Shown here piece by piece: positions 1 through 7,371 of a DNA stretch of 13,345 nt. The stretch is from Rickettsiales bacterium (GTDB lineage Bacteria > Pseudomonadota > Alphaproteobacteria > Rickettsiales > UBA1997), in the NCBI GenBank assembly GCA_031269065.1, contig JAIRWJ010000093.1, forward strand, positions 1-13,345, in the 5' to 3' direction. Within the stretch, counting starts at the first letter, position 1; each line of letters starts with the position of its first letter. The notes below the pieces were generated by a model. That model ran no database searches. It was given only the letters and a program-made list of their open reading frames with translations, and had not been told where the DNA came from. The position numbers and the translations under genes were made by a program.

Positions 1-1
1 T

Positions 2-1384
2 TTTGAGTTTTTCCTTAGCGAGTTAGTTCCCCAGGCTCTGTACTTCGGCAATTCTAATGTGGCTGACTATGGGTACCTGCTAAACTTTTTGATATCCGAA
101 AAATCCTATAGCGACGACTACTCAACATACCCGGCTGTGAACATAATATCTATGCAGGAGGCCCAGCTCATAAACTATGATTTGGTAATTCTAGCAAATA
201 TGAACGACGGTATGAGTCCAGCGAGCGCTCCTCCTGACCCATGGATGAATCGAAAAATGAGAGTCAGTCTCGGACTACCGGCTAAGGAAGCCGAAATCGG
301 CAGATCCTATTTCAATCTGCTACAGCTCGTGACTCAGAAAAAGGTTCTCATTACCCGATCCCGGAGTGTTGATGGGCTAGTGACAATAAAATCCCGATTC
401 CTCCAGAGACTAGAGACCACCCTCCGCTGCAACGGCCTGGGTCTATCCAGAGACGAATGCATTCCCGAAAGCTGCGCCCGATACTATGGTTTCAAATATG
501 AGGGACGGAATGATATCCATAAAAGACGTCCACAGCCCCGGCCGCCGGTGGATCTGAGACCCCGGAGCCTATCGGCAACGAACATCGATCTGCTAAATCT
601 AAATCCCTACGACATCTACGCAAAAAAAATCCTCCGGCTAGCCAGAGGGAACCCGCTAGATGCTGGTCACATCCACGCAAAAATCGGAACCATTCTCCAC
701 AGCCTATTCGAAAGCTATTCAAAAAACCACGACCACTACCGGCGCGGCGGCTCCGATGCTCTGGCCAGCCTAGTGAGAGACAGCTTAAATCACCACTTCA
801 GCAACAGTCGGCTACTGATGGAGCTGTACTTCAACCGAGCTCTAGAGACCACCAGAAATTTTGTGGAGTTGGACTCCAGATCCCGGGAAGAAGGTCACTC
901 CATCCTATCCGAGGAATGGGCCAGCTATAGCCTAGAGAAAGGAAACAATTTTGTACTATCCGCCCGAATAGACCGAATCGAGCTATTATCCAATACCTTG
1001 AGAATAGTGGACTACAAAACCGGCACCGCGCCATCCCGGAGCGACATAGTTCACGGTCGGAGGCTGCAGCTACTGGTAGAGGCCCTCATTCTGGCCCGGA
1101 CTAGACCCGGCTCCAGCATCATATCCCTCCAGTACTGGCTTCTGAAACAGAAAGACGGTCGAATTCTAGGTATTAGAGAAGGAGAAAAGATCCGAGGCAG
1201 CGACAACCCCATCTCCATCCGAGATCTTATCGAAAAAACCGAGGAGTTTGTGCTGCGGCTGGCCGACTTTTTCGACAGTGAAACCCATGGTTACATTGCC
1301 ACCAACAAAAACTCCCTCCACAGTGACTTCAACCATCTGAGCCGGCTAGAGGAATGGCTCTATGGAGAGGGCGGAGGTGACTGA
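2..1384 (+). CDS. addB: Double-strand break repair protein AddB, C-terminal part (5' end outside window)
   Basis: AddB is the partner of AddA in the AddAB helicase-nuclease, which resects double-strand breaks for RecA-dependent repair. The frame has no stop back to base 2, so the GTG at 59 is an internal valine codon and the gene begins before the window. About 460 residues of a family near 1000 residues long are present. The first third carries the late helicase-like region: NMNDGMSP (about 200-223), then PWMNRKMR and GLPAKEAEIG, and LITRSRSVDG. The rest is a RecB-family PD-(D/E)XK nuclease: GTILHSLFE (688-714), ARIDRIE (about 961-981), IVDYKTG with the catalytic Asp and Lys (about 1004-1024), and RRLQLLVEA. 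The four-cysteine Fe-S cluster of Bacillus AddB is absent, as is usual for the alphaproteobacterial form (NPYDIYAKKILRL here). addA, often the next gene in alphaproteobacteria, does not follow. Family call is firm; activity is inferred. Confidence 0.9.
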   Translation, partial: FEFFLSELVPQALYFGNSNVADYGYLLNFLISEKSYSDDYSTYPAVNIISMQEAQLINYDLVILANMNDGMSPASAPPDPWMNRKMRVSLGLPAKEAEIGRSYFNLLQLVTQKKVLITRSRSVDGLVTIKSRFLQRLETTLRCNGLGLSRDECIPESCARYYGFKYEGRNDIHKRRPQPRPPVDLRPRSLSATNIDLLNLNPYDIYAKKILRLARGNPLDAGHIHAKIGTILHSLFESYSKNHDHYRRGGSDALASLVRDSLNHHFSNSRLLMELYFNRALETTRNFVELDSRSREEGHSILSEEWASYSLEKGNNFVLSARIDRIELLSNTLRIVDYKTGTAPSRSDIVHGRRLQLLVEALILARTRPGSSIISLQYWLLKQKDGRILGIREGEKIRGSDNPISIRDLIEKTEEFVLRLADFFDSETHGYIATNKNSLHSDFNHLSRLEEWLYGEGGGD

Positions 1385-1406
1385 CGGTCGAATCTGAACT
1401 TATTAC

Positions 1407-4400
1407 CTATTTAATATTTTTTTTGCCGGCGACTCCCGCTTCCACAGCTTTTTCTTTTCTCTCTTTCTCACTTTTTTGAAAATAATCTTTTTCTTTTTCT
1501 TTTTCCGCCAAGCCAGCTGCCCCCGAAGATTCTGTGGCTTGTCCTAATTTAGAAAAAGCTGCGTAGAGTGCTGGTGCTGTTTTATGCTCTGCTGTTTTGT
1601 CTCCTGACTTCTCATTCGACTCCATTTGTTTTTGCATTATCTCCGTGAGAACGATTTTGCCATCTTCTTTTTCAGCAAAGATTTTGTCTTTGTCTTTGGT
1701 AATGCGTTTAGCTTCCTTTTTCAAAGCCTCTTCTTCTTTTGTAATTCCTTTTCTTTCATTTTCAACTTCTTCTTCAGTTTTGAGATTTGCCCAAAAGATC
1801 GTTCTGTTCCTCTCTTCAAGTACTTTGGTTTCGGTTTTCTTCACTATATCACCAGTAAAACCTGTGGCCTTTGCACCAATGTTATCACTCAGGGTCTGAG
1901 CTTTGGTATAGTCGTCGTCGCCGTTGATAATATCATTTGCTTTGTCATCTCTTCCGCCTTCGTTTTCACCCAAAATTCTGTAGACTTCTTTAGTATTTTC
2001 CTTGACTTCTTCTATTTTTTCATCGAATTTTGCTTTAATTTTTTCATCATTAACTTCAATAGTTTTTTCCTTCCCCTTTTCAGATATAACGAAGCTTACT
2101 TTATCATCTTCAACCTTTACGTTCAGTATATCTTTAGTGTCCACACCTACCAATCCTTTGTCAACTCCTAGATCTTTTCCAGCCAGTTCTATATATTGTT
2201 TAGAATTCTCCTCTACTTTTTTGAAGTTGTCAGCGATATGTTTTACCCATGCCGCATTTTCTGTCTCTTTTGGATATTCACTACGGTACTCATTAAAAAA
2301 CTTTGCCCATTTTAAATGGTTTTTTCCAGCGGTTATATTATTAGCGAAATCAGTATTGTTTGCAAAGTTTGAATATGTCGTGAGATCTAGTCTATTACCG
2401 GTAACACCTTCTTTCAAAAAGGTTTCCTCATAGAACTTTGCAAGACTTTCTGGAAATTTTTCATCCTTGATATAGTTACCATTATTATCACCCATAGCCA
2501 TTTTTTTAAAAACTTCGAGTGCATCCACCATATTTGCGTTTGCCGTTTCTATAGCCGCCCTAGCTTTAGCTAGAGGAATAAACTCCGCAACAGCTGCCCT
2601 AGATTTTTCCAATACTCCTGGGAAATCTCTCACCGTCCTATGGTTACTTAGGTTCTGTTCTTTTTCTTTTTTTTCTTCAGTAAATTTGTCGAATTTCTCT
2701 TTGTAGTCCCCAATATCTTTGCCATATCTCTTAGCGCCCTCAGGGTCAGCCTTGGCCATCCTCTCCAGATCCTGGATTTGCATGGCAAGGTCACTTCCTT
2801 CTTTTTGCTCTGCTCGTTCTTTCTTAGCCTTACCAAGCCTTACTTTCGCTTCCTCCACGATAACTTCGCTAGATTCAAATTCTTTACCATTTTCGTCAGC
2901 TAGTTTCAGACCTATAATACTTGGGTCCAGCCCTTTCGAATATAATACGGCGTCTCTGGCAGCCTTGCAAAGCTCATATTTATGGTTTTCATCTCTCATC
3001 CTGTTGTTCGAATTCCGCAGACTTGTGAGCATATGGCTGGATTCAGTTTTTGCTCCTGTTTTTTTGCGGATAATGTCATCTCCGGAACCAAATTCTTTGA
3101 CTCCTTCAGAGTAACTCCCCGTGGCCCTAGTATTTATTGGATCGGAACTCTTATCCAGATGCTCTCTACATTGGCTAACTACCCTAATTTTGTCCTTTAC
3201 CTGCTCCGTTATAGCATTCATATGACCCAGCCAGGTTTTCTTTTCGGCTTCCAATGTTCCAATTTTTTTCGTGTCTCCAGCCTTTTTGGCAGCCACCAGC
3301 TTTTCATTTATATTTTTCAGACGTTTATTAATTTTTTTTACATCTTTCTCTTCAAGTCCGCTATCTTTCAGCTCTTTGTAGATTTTACCCGTTAGACCAC
3401 TGCTCTTTAGATTCTCATGTATATTCTTGCCATCGTTAGAACTTATATCGGATCTGAGCATTATGACTTTAGCCTTCTGTTTTTCCAGATCAGCACTAAG
3501 TTTCTTGTATTTTTCCATATTTAACTGTCTTTCCTTTTCTTTTTTATCAAAAAAGCTGTTTTCTTCTAACAGTTCATGATACCTCTTAAGGCCATCTTCA
3601 GATATGTCACCAAACACTTTTCCAAATGATGCATCCATTTGCTCAAGATCTGCTTCGCTCATTCCCTCTTTTTCCCCTACAATTCCCCCCTTTTTAGCAG
3701 CATCCCTGCCAAACAGCACGTAAGTTCTTGCATCATTGTAGGCCTTCATATACATGTTATTCATCTCATCCACTGTCAGTTTATCATCAAAACCCGCCTC
3801 TCTTTTAAATGCTTTTAGTTTATCTACATATTCAGTCTCTACCATTCTAATGACTGCCATCAAATTTGTCATCTCCTCCGACTTACCCTGGCCGCCAAAA
3901 AAGCCCTTTGAATCACTTATCAATTTAGCTTCCCAATCTCCCGCTTCTCCGTTTCCATTCACGTCTATGCCAAGGTCCCTGGCACCTTCTATTTCCAAGC
4001 GATCATTCTCAATTTTTTTGATTCCCTTCTGTATTCGTTCTATATCGCCTATTCCTCTTTCCCTGTCTGAGAACCGACCTTGCTCTTGTTTGTTTCTATC
4101 ATAGTGGAATTCCGCATCCGAATAGGATATGGAGCCACCTGTTGCGTACATATACCTGTATATGGACAATTCTTTCTGGTCCACATAGACTAGAGCATCG
4201 TAGGCCCCTTTATTATTTCTAATTAGCATATTAACTTTTTCGTCACGCTCTTTATCGTCTGTTATCTCTCCACACTTATACAATTCGGCGGATACATAGG
4301 CTAGATCCACCCATCTGACGGGGCTACTATCATTCCTAGTGAATATTTTTTCTTGTCCAAACCTATCAAAGGTTTTGGCCAGTGCCTCCAGCTCATTTTT

Positions 4401-4946
4401 ACTTTTTTGTTTGTCACTAATTCTTCCTTTGAGAGCTTTGATATTTTCAGCTAGAACCTCCTTTTTTTCAGCACCTATAAAATTCTTAATTCTCTCGGCC
4501 TTGTCGCTTAACGGCTCTTTTCCGGATTCCATTTCAGCCAAAAACCCCTCAAGCTCTTTCCTTTTTTTCTCTTTCTCTGTTTTTTCATCTTCGTTGAGAC
4601 CTTCGTCAAGACCAAAAAGATGAGAAATGTAGCGAAGAAGATCTCCGACACCCTCAATGTCATCCACAGATGTTATGGGTTTACTAAGATTCTCCTCCTT
4701 TTCTATTTCGTGCTTTTCATGTTCTAGTTTACGGGCTTCTTCCCGTTGCCCCTTAAGGCCAGAGTCTCCTTCCAAAATGTCATCGACTGTCTTTTTCTTC
4801 TCATTCTTCTCATTATTCTCACTCTTCTCCTTCTCATCAATCTTCGCTTGGAGGTCTTCTATATATTTTTGCCTGCTCTCATTTATCTTTTTTGAAATAT
4901 CTCCTTCATGGGCCTCGTCCTTTATCTCTGGGTCTCCTTCGTCCAT
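1407..4946 (-). CDS. Orphan 1179-residue charged, coiled-coil-like protein with an EF-hand-like loop
   Basis: I do not recognise a family. The protein is dominated by Lys, Glu and Asp with long predicted-helical stretches (about 20-95, 118-190, 465-600, 690-770, 1055-1120), has only three cysteines (225, 593, 660), and shows no signal peptide or membrane segment, so it is a soluble elongated protein. Residues 328-339 (DVNGNGEAGDWE) fit a calcium-binding EF-hand loop with D1, N3, N5, G6 and E12. A weaker look-alike, DNNGNYIKDEKF, is at 820-831. Residues about 942-974 alternate like a beta hairpin. The C-terminus (KEKAVEAGVAGKKNIK) is basic, which would be compatible with a type IV secretion signal, though this is inference only. 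The start ATG (4944-4946) has AGGAGG four bases upstream and a strong promoter further up. The gene converges on addB and diverges from the porin operon. Its DNA is visibly more AT-rich than addB. It could be an effector, a structural protein or a surface-associated factor. Confidence 0.85.
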   Translation of the reverse strand: MDEGDPEIKDEAHEGDISKKINESRQKYIEDLQAKIDEKEKSENNEKNEKKKTVDDILEGDSGLKGQREEARKLEHEKHEIEKEENLSKPITSVDDIEGVGDLLRYISHLFGLDEGLNEDEKTEKEKKRKELEGFLAEMESGKEPLSDKAERIKNFIGAEKKEVLAENIKALKGRISDKQKSKNELEALAKTFDRFGQEKIFTRNDSSPVRWVDLAYVSAELYKCGEITDDKERDEKVNMLIRNNKGAYDALVYVDQKELSIYRYMYATGGSISYSDAEFHYDRNKQEQGRFSDRERGIGDIERIQKGIKKIENDRLEIEGARDLGIDVNGNGEAGDWEAKLISDSKGFFGGQGKSEEMTNLMAVIRMVETEYVDKLKAFKREAGFDDKLTVDEMNNMYMKAYNDARTYVLFGRDAAKKGGIVGEKEGMSEADLEQMDASFGKVFGDISEDGLKRYHELLEENSFFDKKEKERQLNMEKYKKLSADLEKQKAKVIMLRSDISSNDGKNIHENLKSSGLTGKIYKELKDSGLEEKDVKKINKRLKNINEKLVAAKKAGDTKKIGTLEAEKKTWLGHMNAITEQVKDKIRVVSQCREHLDKSSDPINTRATGSYSEGVKEFGSGDDIIRKKTGAKTESSHMLTSLRNSNNRMRDENHKYELCKAARDAVLYSKGLDPSIIGLKLADENGKEFESSEVIVEEAKVRLGKAKKERAEQKEGSDLAMQIQDLERMAKADPEGAKRYGKDIGDYKEKFDKFTEEKKEKEQNLSNHRTVRDFPGVLEKSRAAVAEFIPLAKARAAIETANANMVDALEVFKKMAMGDNNGNYIKDEKFPESLAKFYEETFLKEGVTGNRLDLTTYSNFANNTDFANNITAGKNHLKWAKFFNEYRSEYPKETENAAWVKHIADNFKKVEENSKQYIELAGKDLGVDKGLVGVDTKDILNVKVEDDKVSFVISEKGKEKTIEVNDEKIKAKFDEKIEEVKENTKEVYRILGENEGGRDDKANDIINGDDDYTKAQTLSDNIGAKATGFTGDIVKKTETKVLEERNRTIFWANLKTEEEVENERKGITKEEEALKKEAKRITKDKDKIFAEKEDGKIVLTEIMQKQMESNEKSGDKTAEHKTAPALYAAFSKLGQATESSGAAGLAEKEKEKDYFQKSEKERKEKAVEAGVAGKKNIK

Positions 4947-4950
4947 ATTT

Positions 4951-4956
4951 CCTCCT
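4951..4956 (-). promoter_or_regulatory. Ribosome binding site of the 1179-residue gene
   Basis: Read on the minus strand this is a full AGGAGG followed by AAAT and the ATG at 4944-4946, a four-base spacer. It is the strongest Shine-Dalgarno sequence in the window and supports the chosen start. Confidence 0.75.
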
Positions 4957-5001
4957 TCTCCTGATTTTGTTGGAATCGTATATGTGGGAGGCTAGATAAT
5001 T

Positions 5002-5030
5002 ATTATATTAAAGTCAACCATGTGTGTAAA
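5002..5030 (-). promoter_or_regulatory. Sigma-70 type promoter for the 1179-residue gene
   Basis: On the minus strand a -35 box TTTACA (5025-5030) is separated by exactly 17 bases from a perfect -10 box TATAAT (5002-5007). Transcription would start near 4995, giving a 5' leader of about 50 bases before the ATG at 4946. Seen directly in sequence; promoter activity is inferred from the housekeeping consensus. Confidence 0.65.
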
Positions 5031-5071
5031 AAAATTCTACATGTACTCATAATTTTTTCCTTTGTCCAAGA

Positions 5072-5224
5072 ATGGAGAAAAAATGCCAGAAAATCCACAT
5101 GAATAGGAAGGAATGGGGCAGGAAAGTTAGCTGGGTTTATCTTCCTTTGGCTGGAACGTCTAGAGTAAAAGAAAAGACCAGAATATGGGATGAAAATATG
5201 AAGCTAAGTCACTCCCGTCCTTGA
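5072..5224 (+). CDS. Possible 50-residue small ORF, unproven
   Basis: An ATG at 5072 opens a 50-codon frame ending at TGA 5222-5224, with an internal in-frame ATG at 5099 that would give 41 residues. The product begins MEKKCQKIHMNRKEWGRK, is basic and tryptophan-containing (three Trp), and has no signal peptide or membrane segment. No convincing Shine-Dalgarno precedes either ATG and I recognise no family. Its stop codon overlaps the proposed porin -35 box. It may be a chance open frame or a gene remnant; it is listed because it fills most of an otherwise empty gap. Confidence 0.18.
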   Translation: MEKKCQKIHMNRKEWGRKVSWVYLPLAGTSRVKEKTRIWDENMKLSHSRP

Positions 5225-5249
5225 TTTTTCTCTGGGCAAAATTTACAAT
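5221..5249 (+). promoter_or_regulatory. Promoter for the porin-murB-propeller operon
   Basis: TTGATT (5221-5226) and TACAAT (5244-5249) are spaced by 17 bases, matching the housekeeping -35/-10 layout with few mismatches. Transcription would begin near 5256, leaving a leader of only about 25 bases before the porin ATG at 5281. Inferred from consensus. Confidence 0.5.
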
Positions 5250-5280
5250 GATGACATTCTAACGAAATGGAAGTTGACTA

Positions 5281-6468
5281 ATGGGACTCAAGCATGGTTT
5301 GTTGGTTTTTATCTTTGCTGTGGCACCGGACTGGTGTTTTTCATACCAACCTACAAGTAACCACTCTTATATAAAAAATTCAAATTTTGCTGGGAACTAC
5401 GCAATGGAGGTTGGAGGCAAGATAAACTCAAAGCTGCTGCTGCATGGCAACGATTTCGCCTCTCTGGATCCGGAAAGTAACCTGTCTTTGGATATTGATC
5501 TGTACCATGTAAATGCCGGGGTGTTGAAATATGGTGTTAGAATTAATCCGAGCTTCAATAATTACTTTGGTAATGGTGTGGACTACTATCTATTTATTAA
5601 TGGTCGCCTTGGAAAAATAGAAGTTGGTGCAGTGACGGACGCAGTTGAGAACCTAAAAATTGGAGCTGGTCCCCTCTCGATAGGTTCGGGAATGGCCGGC
5701 AGCAACTTTGGAAGACATGTGGAGTTTCCTGCGGATTCTGGGCATCTCCTATTCGAGCCAGCTACAATGATGGACCAGAATTTTGGCTTCGCAGATGGCA
5801 AATTGATCAGGAAATCCTGGAACCATAGCAAATACCTGAACAAGATAAACTACTATTCCCCGGAATTATTTGGGTTCCAGCTGGGTTTCAGTCTGACTCC
5901 GAATGTGATTATGACAAATAAGGATCTAGGTCTTATAGATGAAAACAAATTTGATTTTGGTTATGTGCTATCCGGTGCTCTGAACTACATAGTGACCATA
6001 TGGGATTTATCTATAGCGGCATCTGTGGCATTTGAGAATAACGTTGCAGATCCGACCGGGAAGATAAAAAAGAATGTAGAAAAACACCCTTTGGCGGCGA
6101 AATTTTGTTCCCACGAGTTTGGGTTGAGCCTCAGCTATTTTGGCATGACCATTGCGGGCTCATTTGGACAGGCTGATAGGACTCCGAATAAGGATCTGAC
6201 CGCTAGTAGGGACAATATAGCGAAGATGAAGAGCTGGTACGTGACCGGCGGTGGAAACTACGAAATCGGCTCTTTTACGGTGAGTGGCGTTTATTTTGAG
6301 AGTAGAACCGGTGGTAATATTTTGAGAACTTTTAACTATGGTCTTAGGAAAAACATTGCGAGAAATTTAGCAATCTATCTGGAATATACTGACTATAGGC
6401 ACAAATTTGGAGATGAAAAATTTGAGAAAAATTTTGGTGTTGGCACCGGCCTCACCATTAATTTTTGA
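5281..6468 (+). CDS. Outer-membrane porin
   Basis: This is a general-diffusion type beta-barrel porin expected in the outer membrane. The 395-residue product starts with a short basic and hydrophobic stretch (MGLKHGLLVFIFAVA), a likely Sec signal peptide of about 21 residues, although no classic AxA cleavage site is evident. The rest shows alternating, aromatic-rich beta strands. The segment KINYYSPELFGFQLGFSLTP resembles the conserved mid-barrel strand motif of Gram-negative porins (Porin_4-like). The protein ends in LTINF with a terminal Phe, the recognition signal for barrel assembly by BamA. Size fits a 16-stranded barrel. An in-frame TGA at 5275 limits the start to ATG 5281, preceded by a weak GGAAG. 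It is the first gene of a likely operon with murB 12 bases downstream. Pore selectivity cannot be read from the sequence. Confidence 0.8.
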   Translation: MGLKHGLLVFIFAVAPDWCFSYQPTSNHSYIKNSNFAGNYAMEVGGKINSKLLLHGNDFASLDPESNLSLDIDLYHVNAGVLKYGVRINPSFNNYFGNGVDYYLFINGRLGKIEVGAVTDAVENLKIGAGPLSIGSGMAGSNFGRHVEFPADSGHLLFEPATMMDQNFGFADGKLIRKSWNHSKYLNKINYYSPELFGFQLGFSLTPNVIMTNKDLGLIDENKFDFGYVLSGALNYIVTIWDLSIAASVAFENNVADPTGKIKKNVEKHPLAAKFCSHEFGLSLSYFGMTIAGSFGQADRTPNKDLTASRDNIAKMKSWYVTGGGNYEIGSFTVSGVYFESRTGGNILRTFNYGLRKNIARNLAIYLEYTDYRHKFGDEKFEKNFGVGTGLTINF

Positions 6469-6480
6469 CAAAGGGAACAA

Positions 6481-7371
6481 ATGCAAAACTCGGCTGGCAA
6501 TTTTGTAAATCTGAAAAGAAATGAAGATCTGTCAAAATATACGAATTTTGGCTGCGGTGGAGCTGCGGAGCTGTTCTTCGCACCGGAAACCGAGGAGGAA
6601 CTTATAGACCTTCTTAGGTCAAGAGATAAAAATCAGAAAATAACGGTGCTGGGCGGAGGCACTAATCTTCTGATCCGAGATGGTGGTGTGGATGGCTTGA
6701 CCATTTTGACTAAAAAGCTTAGTAGAGTGGATCTGGTGGATGGAAACCTGGTGGCCTGGGCTGGCACAGCTAATTCTAAACTATTTAGCTCTGCCAAGGA
6801 TCTGGATCTGGGGGGATTTGAGTTTCTGGGCTGTATCCCCGGAACGGTTGGAGGGGCTTGTGCTATGAATGCTGGCTGCTATGGCTTCGAGACAAAGGAC
6901 ATTCTGGTCAGTGTGGACACTGTTGATTTTGATGGCAATGTCCGAACATTTAGTGTCAGTGAGTGTGCTATGGGGTACAGAAAGAACGGTCTGCCGAAAA
7001 ATCTCATTTTTCTGAGGGCAGCCTTTAGGGCGGACAGACATAGCGATAAAAAAAAGTCCGAAGAAATTTTTAGAAAGATGCTGGAAGATAAAATAAAAAC
7101 TCAGCCGCTGGAGAAGAAGACCTGTGGCTGCACCTTTAAAAACCCTCCAAATATTCCAGCCTGGAAAGTCATCAGGGAGCTTGGCCTCCAGGGGGTGGAT
7201 CTGGATGGGGCCAAGTTCTCCGAAAAGCATGCTAATTTTTTGGTAAATAACAACAATGCCACAGCCACTGGGCTAGAGAACTTGATAAATCTGGCCAAGG
7301 CCAGAGCTAGAGAAAAAATGGCTCTGGAGTTGGAACTGGAACTGAAGATTATCGGAAATGGGATTCTCTAG
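6481..7371 (+). CDS. murB: UDP-N-acetylenolpyruvoylglucosamine reductase MurB
   Basis: MurB is the cytoplasmic FAD enzyme that uses NADPH to reduce UDP-GlcNAc-enolpyruvate to UDP-MurNAc, the second committed step of peptidoglycan synthesis. Family motifs are in order: VLGGGTNLLIRDGG (56-69, FAD binding), GFEFLGCIPGTVGGACAMNA (112-131), the YR pair at 166-167, TCGCTFKNPP (214-223), KFSEKHANFLVN (245-256) and the closing LELELKIIG (284-292) that holds the catalytic Glu. At 296 residues it has the length of the shorter type II enzymes. The position of the proton-donating Ser in E. coli (motif GSxF) is Cys217 here; cysteine may be tolerated at this site. AAGGGA precedes the ATG with a short spacer. 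It lies 12 bases after the porin stop and its 3' end overlaps the next gene by 14 bases, so it is probably mid-operon. Presence argues that the organism makes at least some peptidoglycan. Confidence 0.95.
   Translation: MQNSAGNFVNLKRNEDLSKYTNFGCGGAAELFFAPETEEELIDLLRSRDKNQKITVLGGGTNLLIRDGGVDGLTILTKKLSRVDLVDGNLVAWAGTANSKLFSSAKDLDLGGFEFLGCIPGTVGGACAMNAGCYGFETKDILVSVDTVDFDGNVRTFSVSECAMGYRKNGLPKNLIFLRAAFRADRHSDKKKSEEIFRKMLEDKIKTQPLEKKTCGCTFKNPPNIPAWKVIRELGLQGVDLDGAKFSEKHANFLVNNNNATATGLENLINLAKARAREKMALELELELKIIGNGIL

Larger units (their letters stand above)
4947..5280. other. Divergent intergenic region
   Basis: This 334-base gap separates the minus-strand charged protein gene from the plus-strand porin gene. 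It contains a promoter for each direction (5002-5030 minus, 5221-5249 plus). The middle part (5031-5220) holds no RNA gene, clear hairpin or operator that I can recognise. The only structure in it is a 50-codon open frame on the plus strand at 5072-5224, listed separately. Confidence 0.7.

Noticed and set aside
59..61. GTG at 59 as the start of a short nuclease gene
   Set aside because: The frame stays open upstream to base 2 with family-like sequence, so this is an internal valine of addB.
1385..1430. Bidirectional terminator between the convergent genes
   Set aside because: There is a T run, but it is inside the end of the minus-strand coding sequence, and I found no stable GC-rich stem in the 22-base gap.
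1597..2433. Several plus-strand ORFs rich in Phe, Ser and Leu that look like membrane proteins (1597-1899, 1626-2171, 2002-2433)
   Set aside because: They lie antisense to the 1179-codon gene, whose Lys/Glu/Asp codons read as TTT, TTC and similar on the other strand. They lack Shine-Dalgarno sequences and overlap one another.
2719..4995. Further plus-strand ORFs at 2719-3114, 2982-3395, 3754-4104, 4339-4623 and 4657-4995
   Set aside because: Same antisense effect of the charged gene; no family motif and no start signals.
6781..7298. Minus-strand ORFs opposite murB (6781-7230 and 7101-7298)
   Set aside because: Antisense shadows of a well-supported murB with no recognisable protein content.
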